Positions 1 through 18,459 of a stretch of 64,000 bases of DNA are shown here, piece by piece. The DNA is from Piromyces finnis (Eukaryota > Neocallimastigomycota > Neocallimastigomycetes > Neocallimastigales > Neocallimastigaceae). Position 1 is the stretch's first letter, and the number at the start of each line of letters is the position of its first letter. The DNA lies in NCBI GenBank assembly GCA_002104945.1, contig MCFH01000003.1, positions 186,001 through 250,000 on the forward strand, in the 5' to 3' direction. Made by a program: the position numbers and the translations under genes. The notes below the pieces were generated by a model. It made no database searches. It saw only the letters and a list, made by a program, of their open reading frames with translations, and was not told the origin of the DNA.

Positions 1-2622
<2,622 letters not shown>

Positions 2623-5187
2623 CTTTAATAATTATATATTAATAAAATAAAGTATTGTTTTTTTTTTTTTTCAAGGTTACAAAAGATTTTATTGATTGAT
2701 TGATTGTTTGATTGAATTTTTTTTTTTTTTGATTAATTAGTATAATAATTTTTATTATTTGTTGATATATATATGAAAATAAATAAATAAAAAGAATAGA
2801 TTAAAGTAATATTCCTGTTTTGTTTTGTTTTTTTCTTTTATGTATGTGTAAACTAATATATTTTCAAAAAGGGTAAATACGTAGACATAAGTAAATCTAA
2901 AAAAATAAATAAAGATTGTATATTAGGATATGATTGTAATGATTGTATTTATCTACAAAATTGAAAAAAAAAAAAAAAAAGTAATGGTTTTGTTGTTGTT
3001 GTTATTGTTGTTAATATATAAACTGATTTATTATTTACAAATTTTTCTTTCTTTTTTTTTAATTGTTGTTGTTTAAAAAAAAAAAAAAGTGATAACTATT
3101 GCACTTTAATAAAAGGTGTGTAATATATAAAAATTTTTCTTTTTATCATTATGTTATTAATAATAATAATAAAAGAAAAAGTTTTTTTTTTCTTTTACTA
3201 TTTAATTTGATTTTAAATTTTTAAATTATAAATCTTTGAAAGAATGGTTCAATTTTAAAGTCAATGTTTCAATCATAATAAAATTGATTTTGAAAAAAAG
3301 TTCCAAAATATTTTTTTTTTTTTTTAATATTAAATTTTTATTCAACTTTAATTTTTATTTTTTTTATTTTTTAAAAATAATTAAATTAAAAAGAGGTTGG
3401 ACAATAAATTAATTTTTTTTTTTTTTGTAAACGATGAACAATAAAAAAAAAAAAAGTTTTTTTAAAAGAAAAAGAAAAAGAAAAAAAGATATTGTATTAT
3501 GTATTTGAACCTTTTAAAAGTAAAAAAAAAAAAAGAAAAAATAGATGTAATAATGATGATTAAAAAAAAAAAAAAAAAAAAAAACTTTAAATATCAAAAT
3601 ATTAATCAAATTAATGAAAAAAAAAAAAACTTTAATAAGAACATTCTTTTTATTGTTAACCAACAACGATAAAACTTTAAATTTAGTAATAATAATTAAA
3701 TAATAACAAATCTCTTTAATTTTAAGTAGATATAAAATTTTCAAAGTAAAAAATCTTATTAAAAGTTTACTTTTTTTTTTTTTTTACATTTCTTTTTTAA
3801 ATATATATATATTTGATACATAAATGTATATATTAAAAGAGCATATAACATTCTTGATAATACGTTACCTTTTAATTTGATACTATTATAAAATTATAGA
3901 ATAAAAATTGACAAACTACAAAAATTGATAATTTGGATTTTTATTAGTAGATAGAAAATATTTGACCTTTAAAAAGAATTTCGTCCATAATCTAAAAATT
4001 AAATACTTTTTTTAAGGGTTTTCTTACACCTATTATTAAAATTAATGAATTAAGTAAAAAAAAAAAAAAAGAATTATAGTCCTAAATAAAACAATTAAAA
4101 TTAATAGTTTATTTTCTTTTAGAAAAAAAAAAAAAAAAAAAAACTTTGTTTTATTATATATTTCAGAATATTTCATTAATAAAAGTAATCGATAATCATT
4201 AAAAAAAAAATATTTTAGTTTTATAAAACATTCTTTATTATTTTTATTATTATTTTTTTTTTGGGGGGGTACGCTTCTATTCTAATTCTAAATCTATAAA
4301 CTTTAAATCAAGTAGTAAATAGAAGAAGGGTTGGTAGGGATGTAACAGTAATAAAATAAATAAATGGTTGGTTTTTATATATAAAAAAAAAGTGTATATT
4401 TGTGGTATTTTTTTTTTACTAGCAAACTGTAAAAAAAATATATATATATAAAGATTCAAAAAAAAAAAAAAGATACTTTTTATTTTTTCGTTTTTTTTTT
4501 TTTTTTTAAATGAAATTTATAATTTTTATTATTTTTGATTATTTTTTTTTATTATAAATAAATTAATATTTTTTTTTAAAAAAAAAAAAAAAAAAAAAGA
4601 TGAATGTTTAAAGATAAAAAAAAAAACTTAAATTCTATTATAAACAATTTTTTTTTTTTTTTAATTAGGATTTTGGGAAAAAAAAAATATTTATATTTAT
4701 ATACTTATATGTCATGATATTTAGATGAATTATATAAAATAGTATTATATACTTTTAAATATGTATAAATGTATATTAAAACATATTTTAATCTATAATT
4801 TTTTTTTTTCTCAATGATTTTATTAGAAAAAAAAAAAAAGGTTCGTAAAAAAAGATAAATAATATTTAATAATGGTGATAGGGAAAGGAAGAAAAAAAAA
4901 CTTTTTTTCAACTTTTTTTTTTTTTTGTTTATAAAAGATATATTGTAATTTTTAATTTATATCAACCATATAGAGATACTTTTTGTTGATAGAAACAAAA
5001 AAAAAAAATCAATTATTTATCTTGATTAAAAATTCTATAGATTTTTATACGAATCCTTTTTGTTAATGTATTGTTGATTTATTAGTATGATTAGGATTAT
5101 AATTATTATTCACTGATAGGTGTAAATAAAAGTAAAAGAATTAAAAAAAAAAAAATAAATTAAATTTCAATCTAGTGATCATAAAAA
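2623..5187. other. Non-coding AT-rich spacer
   Basis: Upstream of the Mad3-like gene and downstream of the membrane-protein gene, both transcribed leftward. It holds many A and T homopolymers and short AT dinucleotide stretches. The open frames present are low-complexity Phe/Ile/Lys translations of homopolymers. No RNA gene or mobile element was recognised. Confidence 0.7.
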
Positions 5188-8100
5188 CTAGTCATCACAA
5201 TGAGCTATATAATAATCCATATTTCTTTTTTCTTCATGAAGAATGGATAAAACTGAATTCTTATTTCTTGTATGGATTACTTTTTGGTTAAGGTTATCTT
5301 GGTAGAATTCAAATTCAAAAGAGGTAAGCTTTTGTTCAAGATTCATCATGTATGGATCTCTTCTGGATGGTAAAGCATCATCCATGTATCTAGATGAAGC
5401 ATTATTATGATTATATTTATTTGGTCTTGGTAGGGATTTTGAACGGTAATGAGCATTGTTGTTTGATCTGTCCATTGATCTTTCCCTACTACTACTCTTT
5501 CCAATTCTTTCTGAACTATTATATGGATAATCTGCACTATTTGCGGTAATAGCATCACCATTAGATCTATTTCTTTGATGATGAGGTGGTGGTATAGGTA
5601 ATGGATGATCATTCGAGATCTTTGGTTTTGTCATATTACTTTCAGAGTTTGCTTCTTGACGTTCATTATTGGCAAAGGAAGCTGCATTCATTGACCTATT
5701 TCTTTTGTGGAAATGTTTACGTTGTAATGTCATGGTATTCAATGGAATAACATCAGTACCACCTAAAATATCTGGTGGAACTAAAACTGCTTTTTCAACT
5801 GGTGGTAATACCTTGGCATCTTGTGGGAAACGTGTTGATTTTGGTGTTGGTGGAGTAGCTACAGCATGACCAAAGACAGTTAACTGTGGTGGTCTTACTG
5901 GTGTCGTTGGTACACTTTCACCAAAGGATGAAATACTGGCATTATCACTTCTTAACGTATTTCGTGACATGGATGGGAATTGTGGGATATTGATATCACT
6001 AGCTGAATTAATCATAGACTTACGACTCTTCGTTGACTTCTTTCCCTTCAAACTTTGTGATTTATTAATTTCCGGTGAGGTCATGACCGATGATGACAAT
6101 TTGGTGGAACTTACTGAGTTGGCATTCTTTAAAATAGATTTTGGTTGTGGACTTTTACCAGAAAAGGATGAACTTTTGGTGAGAGAGGATGGACTCATGA
6201 CCATTAAACTATTGCTTTTACTGATACTTACTTCATTATCACTATCAAAGGTGTTGGAATGCTTAATACTGTTTGATGGTACTCTTTCCAATTTATCACT
6301 ATGTCTATCATCGACGGTGTTGGAATGCTTAATACTGTTTGATGGTACTCTTTCCAATTTATCACTATGTCTATCATCGACGGTGTTGGAATGCTTAATA
6401 CCGTTCGATGGTACTCTTTCCAATTTATCACTATGTCTGTCATCGACGGTGTTGGAATGCTTAATACCGTTCGATGGTACTCTTTCCAATGTCACAGTTG
6501 CAAATTTAGATTTTCCAGAGTGATGACGTTCCAATGTTTGCATACCAGATGGTATATTCTCCATGGTTATATTGGAAGATTTATGGTTTAGTAATGGGGA
6601 TTCAATTATACTATGCTGTGACATTTCCATCATGCTGTGTTGTGACATTCCAGGAGTTCCAACATTACTATATTGAGACATACCCGGTGTACCAACATTA
6701 CTACGTTGAGACATACCTGGAGTAGTTCCAGTATTACTATGAACAGATTTATTTGAAGATTTATGTTGTAAATTTGGTGTGTAACCACTTGGTGTGGATG
6801 GTCTAACAATACTTGGAGATTGTTTGATACTACCTCTTGAATCATAAAGATTTGGTGTACCATGAGCAGATCTTGGTGTTTTAGGGGTGGAAGGACTTTT
6901 TAATATACCGGAATAATCCATAATCAATGGATTAACATTAACATTTGTAAAGGATTCGTGAGTTGGGGAGGTAATAGTAGCTCTTTTCATATTCTTACGT
7001 GAATTGGTTGGAGAAGTGACTAAAGATTGATGTTTAGTGGTAGGAGATTTAATGGAATGAGCAGATCTTGGTGTTACCGGTGAATTTATAATAGAATTAT
7101 CATTCTTGAAGGAATAATTCTTGGAAATATTGGCAAAGCTTTGATTTTGATTTTCACTATCACTGGAATCCTTTGAATCGTGTCTTGCAACAGAATTGTT
7201 AATTAAACTTGTATTCAATGCTACTTCTGATTCATAACCATTTGTTGGTGTATGTGTGGCATGACTATCACTGAATGGATTTACAGCTTGATTCTTGTTT
7301 TTATTTGTGACGATATAAAGATTGCTACCATTTGGTGTTGATACTGTAACTGGACTAGATGGTGTGGTCGTTGAATTATTTTGATAATATTTGGTAGTTG
7401 GGGTGGATGGACTGTTGCTATAAGGCATATTATTAAAGGTTTGTTTAGATTCAAAAAGAAGGGCATTTGTATTCACAGGAGAGAGTATTTCATTACTAAA
7501 TGACATATTCGGTACATGTCTAGGACTTTTAAAACTAGTATTTACTTTACTGTTAGAATCATAATTCCAACTATCATTTACGGCCTTTGTGTAAAGTGCT
7601 TCTGCAGTAGTTACAGTAGCACTCATTGGTTGAGCATCAATACTTTTTTGTGCCATTGCTCTAGGAGATTTAATATATAACTCACTACCAGATCCTAACT
7701 TTGAAACAGGTCTCTTACTAAAGGAATTATCAGCAACACTCTCATAGTTAATGGTGGAATTATTATTGTTTGTGAAGGAAACTTCAGTAGATTCAAAGAT
7801 ATGACTAGTATTATTTTTACTAAATAATTCTGATCCACTAACATTTGATTGATTATTCACTAAACTTGTTTGACTTTGGGAGGCCATATCATTTCTATAA
7901 ATATTAGAAGTATTAATTTTAGGAGAATTTATTTTTCTTTTGTTTTCTATGAGAATACTATCCATGTTTGGCATATTATCTACATTACGACTCTTGGAAT
8001 ATACATTTGAATCTGCTACTGAGCCTTGACCTTGAAGAGATGAATTAGTCATGGAACGATAACTTGAATAATTTTCATCCCTTAATTTATCATATCCTTG

Positions 8101-8712
8101 ATTATCCGTTGAACTTCTTTCTTCCCTAATTTTTCCCTTTTTTGGTTTTTTACAACACATTACTAAACCTATTATGATTAATAATATTAATACAATACCA
8201 CCAGCAAATGAACCAATGAATATATTTTTTGATACGCCAAATTTTTGTTGAAGATTATCTAAAAAATTATTAACTATATTACTATTATTGTTGTTATTAT
8301 TTGTATTTGTATTATTATTTGCTTCTGTGTTGATGGCAGCATTAGATTGAAAAACATTTGTAGATTGTGATGGTACAATCGATGTAGTTGTCGTTGCTGT
8401 AGTGGGTACTTTTATATTTTGTGAATCTTTATTGATATTTTCATTAGTAGTTACTTCAGCATCATTTGTACCTAAACTATTATTACTATAACTATTATCA
8501 TTATTTACTGTTTCTTGATATACTACTCTACTATTTCCAGTATTACTTTGATATATAATTTTTTCATTGCTACATTTTATGCATACTTGACTACAAGTAG
8601 CACAACTTTTACTAGCTTTATTGGGATCACATATAGGAGTATATCCTCCACTACATTTATTTGAAGTATTAGAACATGTAACACCTTTATAACATGAATT
8701 TACTAAAGACAT
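5188..8712 (-). CDS. Single-pass membrane protein: Cys-rich N-terminus, long Ser/Thr/Pro-rich tail
   Basis: Single long open frame of 1174 residues; family not recognised. Residues 1-50 hold eight cysteines (7, 13, 20, 28, 37, 40, 44, 47). A Ser/Thr/Asn-rich stretch follows, then one transmembrane helix near 164-186 flanked by CCKKPKKGK, which predicts a small ectodomain and a roughly 980-residue cytoplasmic tail. The tail is packed with SP/TP sites, includes TPRSAH twice, three TPGMSQ-type repeats and four 22-residue repeats beginning LERVPSN, and ends in a less repetitive segment (FEFEFYQDN...YYIAHCDD). No signal peptide precedes the Cys region. An upstream exon could supply one: an acceptor-like TTTAATAG lies just before the ATG, but I found no convincing first exon. 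The layout is like fungal surface sensors with one helix and a phosphorylatable tail; that role is inference only. Confidence 0.8.
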   Translation of the reverse strand: MSLVNSCYKGVTCSNTSNKCSGGYTPICDPNKASKSCATCSQVCIKCSNEKIIYQSNTGNSRVVYQETVNNDNSYSNNSLGTNDAEVTTNENINKDSQNIKVPTTATTTTSIVPSQSTNVFQSNAAINTEANNNTNTNNNNNNSNIVNNFLDNLQQKFGVSKNIFIGSFAGGIVLILLIIIGLVMCCKKPKKGKIREERSSTDNQGYDKLRDENYSSYRSMTNSSLQGQGSVADSNVYSKSRNVDNMPNMDSILIENKRKINSPKINTSNIYRNDMASQSQTSLVNNQSNVSGSELFSKNNTSHIFESTEVSFTNNNNSTINYESVADNSFSKRPVSKLGSGSELYIKSPRAMAQKSIDAQPMSATVTTAEALYTKAVNDSWNYDSNSKVNTSFKSPRHVPNMSFSNEILSPVNTNALLFESKQTFNNMPYSNSPSTPTTKYYQNNSTTTPSSPVTVSTPNGSNLYIVTNKNKNQAVNPFSDSHATHTPTNGYESEVALNTSLINNSVARHDSKDSSDSENQNQSFANISKNYSFKNDNSIINSPVTPRSAHSIKSPTTKHQSLVTSPTNSRKNMKRATITSPTHESFTNVNVNPLIMDYSGILKSPSTPKTPRSAHGTPNLYDSRGSIKQSPSIVRPSTPSGYTPNLQHKSSNKSVHSNTGTTPGMSQRSNVGTPGMSQYSNVGTPGMSQHSMMEMSQHSIIESPLLNHKSSNITMENIPSGMQTLERHHSGKSKFATVTLERVPSNGIKHSNTVDDRHSDKLERVPSNGIKHSNTVDDRHSDKLERVPSNSIKHSNTVDDRHSDKLERVPSNSIKHSNTFDSDNEVSISKSNSLMVMSPSSLTKSSSFSGKSPQPKSILKNANSVSSTKLSSSVMTSPEINKSQSLKGKKSTKSRKSMINSASDINIPQFPSMSRNTLRSDNASISSFGESVPTTPVRPPQLTVFGHAVATPPTPKSTRFPQDAKVLPPVEKAVLVPPDILGGTDVIPLNTMTLQRKHFHKRNRSMNAASFANNERQEANSESNMTKPKISNDHPLPIPPPHHQRNRSNGDAITANSADYPYNSSERIGKSSSRERSMDRSNNNAHYRSKSLPRPNKYNHNNASSRYMDDALPSRRDPYMMNLEQKLTSFEFEFYQDNLNQKVIHTRNKNSVLSILHEEKRNMDYYIAHCDD
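6250..6513 (-). repeat. Coding 66-bp minisatellite, 4 copies
   Basis: Copies start near 6251, 6316, 6382 and 6448, spaced 66 bp, so each encodes 22 residues starting LERVPSN. In protein order the first two copies have Asn-Gly-Ile and the last two Asn-Ser-Ile at the variable site, so the copies fall into two pairs. A unit of 3n keeps the frame and also leaves the opposite strand open, which makes a spurious + strand frame at 5969-6523. Confidence 0.9.
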
Positions 8713-11700
8713 TTCGATTCTTCACTATTAAATAATATTAATTTAATATTATGAGAGTTTAAATTATTTTTTATAAATATAAATTCTTTTTTGTTTTTTA
8801 AAATTATCTACCTTTTTTTATTTAATAAAAAAAAGAAAAAAAATTTTTACAACCGTATTTTGTTTTTATTATAATTATATATGAATTTTTTATTTATTAA
8901 ATGTATTTACTCTGAAAAAAAAACTATTGTTTCATATTTTCTATATATAATTATAATAATTTTTTTTAATTTTAAATATAATTTTAAAATTGATTTATAT
9001 GTTTTATAATTTACAACTATTATCTACTTTTTTTTTTAAATATAATTATAAAACATGAAAATATAAAAATGTATTTTCTATATAAATTTTCACTATATAT
9101 TTATGTTTCTAATGCTTTTAACTATCTATTTATTATATATTGAAAACTATTTATTTTTAAGGAAAATATTATTCATTCTTTATTTATATTGTTTAATATT
9201 ATTGACAAAAGTTTTTTTTTTTTTTTTTTTTGTTGAAGTGAAAAGTTTATATATAACAATTATTAATTATTATGTTGTAAAACAATGTTAACCCTTTAAT
9301 GATTAAACTATATTTTTTATTTTTATTTATCTTTTTATGATAGAAAGAATAGGATTTTTATTAAATTCAATAAAAATAATAATAATATAAAATAGATTGA
9401 AACTATGTTTTTTTCTATTTAATACTTTATATATCTTGATAACATTGTTTATATAAAAGAGAATGAAAAAAAAAATATTTTATTATATATTTAATATTAA
9501 AATAGTATAATATCTTTTATTATTTTTTCTCTCTTTCTTTTTAGCACAACTTTTCTTTGTGGTTGTTGTTTTTGTTAGTGTTGATTAAATCTTGATGATG
9601 AAGATTTAAAAATAAATTATATATATTTATTTATATACTTCTATATAAATATATATAAATAAATAATTAAAAAAAAGAGTAAAAGAAAAAAGAAAAAAAA
9701 AAATAAATAAATAAAAAAGTTTTTTCTTTCTATATAAATAATAATAATTAAACTTTTATATATAAAAAAAATGATGAAATCTTTTAAAAAAAATTTCTAA
9801 TATTTTTTTATTATAAAAATACCAAGATTACTTTTTTGAAATAATTTAAATCTATTGAATTAATATATTAAAAAGATTATATACAATATATTAAATATAT
9901 TTATAATTATATTATTCTATTATATCAATAAAAAACAATAAGAATTAAAAACTTTAATAAATATAAAATGGTGTAAAAGAAATTAATTTAACATTTACTA
10001 TAAAAAATAAAATTTAATATAATTTTTAATATAAAAATTTATTATTAGTTTCTATATAATTTGTAATATATTATTTTATTTTTATTAATATATTGAATTG
10101 AAAATAGAATCAACGATTTGTTGCGTCGTATATTAAAAATCTATCAATTAATATTATACTTTAATAATTACTTTTTATTATTGTACTACCTACTTTTTTG
10201 TATATTCAAAATATGATTCGTCAATTAATATTAATTGTAAAATTAAATTGTATCACTATAAAACTTTATTTTATAATAAATGGTTTTTTTGTTATCCTTC
10301 AATAATTCTCACGAATTTTATCAAAATTTCAACCATAAAAGAATCATCATCATCACTACACCATTATCTTTAGAAGAAATGTTTTTTTTTTCAAGTAATT
10401 AAATTAACAATTAGAATATTGGTATTTTCTTAATTTTGTATTTATTTAACTACTTTGTAAAGTATAATTTGCTATATGCAAAGACTAAATTGATTTAATA
10501 TTGTTCAGGGCAAAATAATCATTACTATTTCAATGATATATAAACTTTATTTGTAGTTTTATAACATTATAAAATGTATTGTGGCTTGTATAACATAGTG
10601 ATCCATTGATTTATCTCTTTTAATATCAAATTTTCTTAGTTTTAAATGTTTTAAACCTTTTTTTTCTCATAAATAAATTAAATTGTGTAACAATTAAATC
10701 ATTTTAATAACTTTATTTATTATTGTTTTTTGAAAAATAAACTAAATTTTGTTTAACATTTATTATTTTTTAAATTAAAAATTTAATTAAAATTTGTTTT
10801 TTTTTTATTTTGATTTTAAAAAATAAAAATTTATTATAATAAGAAAAAAATACTAATAATATTAATAATACTAATAATTGATAATTAATTATTATTACTA
10901 TTTAGAAATAGTGGAATACTATAAATATAAAAAATATATAAACTTAATTGTTTAGACTCACAAAAAAATAGTTTTCTTTATGCATAATTTTATAGATTAT
11001 CACTTTTTTTTTTTTTTCAGATTAATGGTTTTTCTTTTTTTCTTACTTTACTCCAACAACATTTTCCTTTCCCCCCTTTTAAGAAAACTATTGACCAAGA
11101 GGAAAATAGTTAAATAATATTAAAAATTTAGCCAATCCCCATTATATTGACCTAACAAGTTAAAACGTCAAGAAAAAAAAGTAATTATTTAGAGGAGTTT
11201 TTTTTTATAATAAAAATTATATACATTATAATGATATGATATAATATATATAATGAAATATTATGATGATATTATTGTGCCTATTTATATATTAAAAATA
11301 ATAAAAAGTTTTCTTTTACTAATACTTTCCTAAACAAGTTTCATCAAAAGGATTGATAATGATGAATCATAGTTTATAGTAATACAATTCATCATTGACG
11401 TTATTTCTTTAAAAGAAATGAATATAAATCATTTAAAACTAGAGAAATTTACTCTCATTATTTGTAGTTAGAGGAGAATAGAAATAAGAAATTCAAATTT
11501 ATAATATTTTTAAAAGTTTTTGTTTTTTTTTTCTTTTTATTATTTATCATTAAAATTGGCGTTGCTGCTGCTATTATTCAGTATTTATTATTCTTTTTTT
11601 TTTATTATTAGTTTATATTTTCCATCTTCTCTCTTCTCTTCTTTTTCTTCAGCAAAAATAAAAAGAATTTTGTTTTATTTTTGATGCATTTCGACACACC

Positions 11701-12748
11701 TTTATAAAACTTTAATCATTAAAAAATAAATTAAATAAACGATAATAATAATAGTTTTTTATTTTAATTTAAATAAAAAACTATTATTATTATGGTTTAT
11801 TTTTTATTTAAATTAAAACATAAATTATTTTATGATACACTTTTCATCCATGTAAAATATTAATGTATTAAATTTGTGGCTTGTATCAATTACAAAATAA
11901 AATTGAAAATCCACCAAAAATGTAAACAATTTTCAATTAAAAAAAAAAAATTAAAAGTGACCGTTTCTTTAACATTTTTTTTTTTTCTTAATAAAAGTTA
12001 GGAGGAGAGGTAAATAATAAAAAATTATGTTTTTTCATTATTATGATTTATATTTATTATAAAAAAAAACATTTCTAAAATATAAATTATATAAAAAAAA
12101 AAAAAAGATGGTTTCATAGGTTAGACTACTTTTTTCGGTTAGCGGAACATTTTTTAAATAATATAAATAATGTATATATTATGTATATATTATGTATATA
12201 TTAATATGTATAGGTACGACCAAAATAAATTAAATGCTACATTATTTCATCATGACTCAAATATTAAAAAAATAATAATATATTAAATAAATAAATAAAT
12301 AATAAAATAAATAAATAATTATATAATATTTAAATGAATATATATGTAATAAAATAAATAAATAATATTGAAACACACCTTTACAAAAAGAAAGTTGAAG
12401 GAAAAAAATAAAAAAGTTCAAATTCAGATAGGACGGTATAAATATAATTAAAAAAAAAGTTTTATTTTTATATTAATAATTATTTTTTTTTTGTAATAAT
12501 AATGACATTTTCAAGTCAGATTTTTCTTTTTTTTAAATAAAGAAAAAAGGTATAATTATGGTATATTTAATATTATTATACTAATTAAATACAAAGATAC
12601 ATGACTTTAAAAATTAAAAAAATTAGATTTATTTGAATAATGAATTGTATCATATATAATTCAAAGATATGAAAAAAAAAAAAAAAGTTAATTATTTAAC
12701 CTCTTTTTTTTTTCAAATAAAAGAGAAAATACAGAGAGAAAGTTGTAG
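8713..12748. other. Non-coding AT-rich spacer, 4.0 kb
   Basis: No frame with protein-like composition. It contains long AT stretches, T tracts (for example around 9213), short ATGTATATATT repeats near 12170-12200 and the perfect hairpin at 11742-11793. It should include the promoter of the membrane-protein gene ending at 8712 and the 3' end of the LrgAB gene; I could not place either. Confidence 0.65.
11742..11793. repeat. Perfect 23-bp inverted repeat with 6-nt loop
   Basis: The left arm 11742-11764 is the exact reverse complement of the right arm 11771-11793; the loop is TAATTT. The arms are made of ATA repeats plus a T tract. It could form a DNA cruciform or RNA hairpin. It is intergenic and no function is assigned. 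Confidence 0.85.
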
Positions 12749-15420
<2,672 letters not shown>

Positions 15421-16922
15421 TTTTCATATTACAAAAAAAAAAAGGAACTTTATCCATTTTATTGATAGAACAAGAAAGTATAAAAGAATTTTAGAACAAA
15501 AAAAAAAAAAAAAAAAAAAGAATTTTTATATAACAAAAAATAAATTTTTTTTTAATTATAAATATTTTTAAATTTATAAATTTTTTATTAATAAAAGAAA
15601 AAAAAGAAAGAAAGGAATGGATTTAAAAAGTGGAAAAAAAAAAAGACTTTATTTAATGGAAAAGATGTTTTTTTTTTTTATTTTTTATTTACCAATATGA
15701 AGAGTTAATATGCAATGATAATTAAGGACTAACCATTATATCTATATATAAATAATTATATGTTTTTTATTATTATTACTATTAAATACTCAAAAGTTTT
15801 TACTTTTAACCTATTAATTATAATATTAAATATGTAGAATATTATCACATAACTTTTGATAGTATAAGTGTTATATCTAAATTAGTATGGATTTTATAAA
15901 TATATTTAATAATAATTAAAATACAAAAACCTTTTTTATGGTATTTTAATAATCACTAAAGTTATTATTCTTTATTCAATAAATATGTATTTCCTTTATT
16001 CAATATTTAATCTTGTTATTTTTAATATATTCTTTATATCCTTTGGAATGACCATTCATTCATAATACTTTATTTTTGAATAAATCTAGAAATACTCTAT
16101 CCGGTGGTCGGTTAAACGAGAATTTGATAAGGTCAATTTTTAAAGTTTGATAATGATTTTATATATATAATTAATTACAAAAAAAAAAAAAAAAATCGAT
16201 CCTCAAGTAAAGGATTCAAGTGAGTATTAATAAAAGATAGAAAGAAAAAACCAATTCTATTATTAACTTTAGTATTAGTAGAAGGATTTTAGATGAAAAT
16301 TAAGATGGTCAGGGTGAATAAGGATAATAGAAATACGTCATTAATAGGATGGTGTAAATGTATACTTTAAATATATATATATATCATTTACTACCTGAAA
16401 AATGGTGTAACTATAAAATTTTTACGAAATAATAGAGGTGAAATAGTTTTGTTTGGATCTTGTAAATACTTGTAAAATATGGAGAGGAAAGATTGACAAG
16501 AAAGTTGATTGGCAGTAGTGTTGATAGTAATATAAAAATTAGGATTTGTTAAAATTAAAAAGATTAAATGCAATATTTGATTATACATGAAATGAACAAT
16601 AAAGTGAATAAGATTGGACAGACGAGTATCCTTTTTCATGAAATATGTTATTATGGAAATAATTTGATAATAAATTATTTTTATTGATTAAGAAGGGAAG
16701 GTGAATATAAAATTAAAATGGAAAAGAATAATAATACATCATTGAGTAGTTATCGTGAGGTTGGTATGAATCATTAAAATTAGTTTGAGAAGTAAAAAAA
16801 AAAAAAAGATAAATTTAATAATATATATAGAATGTATTATTAAAAATTATAAAATGGTCCATGCCTTGTTAATAAAATAGGTAAAAAAAAAAAAAAAAGC
16901 TAAATTTTCATAATAAATACTT

Positions 16923-16964
<42 letters not shown>

Positions 16965-18459
16965 AATTAATATAGAATTATCTTAACATAGAATTAATGA
17001 TTTAGCGATGTATTATATATAAATATAAAAAATTAAAGTTTTTTTTTTTTATGGTCTTTTCTATATTGAAAGAACATACAAAAAAAAAGTGAGTGTGTTG
17101 TGTTGGTTATATATATATTTTTTAAATATAATTAATATATAATAGTTCGCTTTTAAATAAGTTTAAAAAACACACTCACTAACACACCCACACATACACA
17201 TTCAAATAACAATAAAATCATTAATTAAATCATAATATTATAAAAATTGGTAAAGATAAATTTAATATTTGACACTTTTCAATTTTTTTATTAATAAAAA
17301 TTAAAATGAAATTAGGTATTTATACCCTTTTTTATATATATATATATAATTTAATAATTTCCTTTTTTTAATTTTTTTTTTACTTTAACCATTTTTTGAT
17401 TTATATGTCGAATATTCTATAGCCTAAAAGTATGATTCATTGTATTGTATAAAGATATCCTATCTATCTTGTATTTTATACAGCTGGCTGGATTATGTTG
17501 ACTTTTTTTTTTTTTAATGATAAAAATAGTAAATGGCATGGTAAATTCTGTAACTAACGTATCTTTTAGAAATGAATCTCAAAGTTGTATGATATGAGAC
17601 CTCTTGATTCCTAATAATCAATTTAAATTTAACACTTGAAAACTTTATATAAACAAAGTAGTTTAATAAGTATTTTTATTTATTCTATAATGTATATACT
17701 GCACATGTTTAAATCTCTTATATATAGGAATTCAACTTTGAAATCTTTTTTAGCATTGATCATAACAATAACTTTCAATACTTTTTTTTTTTTATTTTCC
17801 ATATTTTCATAGTATTATTAAATAATGATTAATAAATATCACTATCATCATCATATTAAGGGTAAAAATTTTTTGATTTCTAATAGTATTATATATCTAT
17901 ATTCCTTTTTTTATTCGATTTTTTCAATATAATGATGATTTATTATTAGTTTTTAGTGTTAAATGCACCTTTCTGTATTAATGTTTTTTTTTTCTCTTCT
18001 TTAATTCAATACATCATAAATTTATAATTAGGGTTAGAAGTTTTACAAACCCCTTAAAAATAATGAACCTGTCAAAAAAAAAAAAAAAAATTTTTTTTTG
18101 CGGCTTTAATTCTCCAAACCCATTTTTTAAATCCGCTTTTTTTTTTTTTTTTAATAAAATTGTACTTCCTTTTGGTAGGTGTTTGTATTGTTACGTGATT
18201 TTTTTTTTTTGTCTACTACCACCACCATAAAAACACTAAAAAAAAAAAAAAAAAAATCAATTTCCAATTTATTATTTTAAATTTTTTTTTTATTTTTGAA
18301 AGTTTTAAAAAATAAATTAATTTTTTTTTTTTTTTAAAAAAAGGTATTCAACAACAAAAAAGGTATTTTATTTTTTTCTATAAAAGTAGTAAATTATACT
18401 TTTTTCTAATAAATAAAGAGAAATAAAAGTAAAAAAATAGTTTTTTTTTTTTTTTAATT
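15421..18459. other. Spacer between the LrgAB paralogues
   Basis: No supported gene. It contains an A37 tract (16927-16963), the inverted repeat at 17089-17179 and many T tracts. A minus-strand frame at 16391-16639 has fairly normal composition and ends at a donor-like CAG|GTAGTA, but no partner exon or homology was found. The right part holds the 3' flank of paralogue B. Confidence 0.6.
17089..17179. repeat. 11-bp inverted repeat, GT-rich arm and CA-rich arm
   Basis: GTGAGTGTGTT at 17089-17099 is the exact reverse complement of 17169-17179, with 69 bp between. The right arm runs on into CACACCC-type sequence. It stands out in composition from the AT-rich flanks. No function is assigned. Confidence 0.7.

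Noticed and set aside
5969-6523. 184-codon + strand frame with repeats
   Set aside because: Antisense shadow of the 66-bp coding repeat; a repeat unit of 3n keeps the other strand open.
16391-16639. 82-codon minus-strand frame with fairly normal composition ending at a donor-like site
   Set aside because: No acceptor, partner exon or recognised homology; upstream frame has no clear start context. Kept only as a remark.
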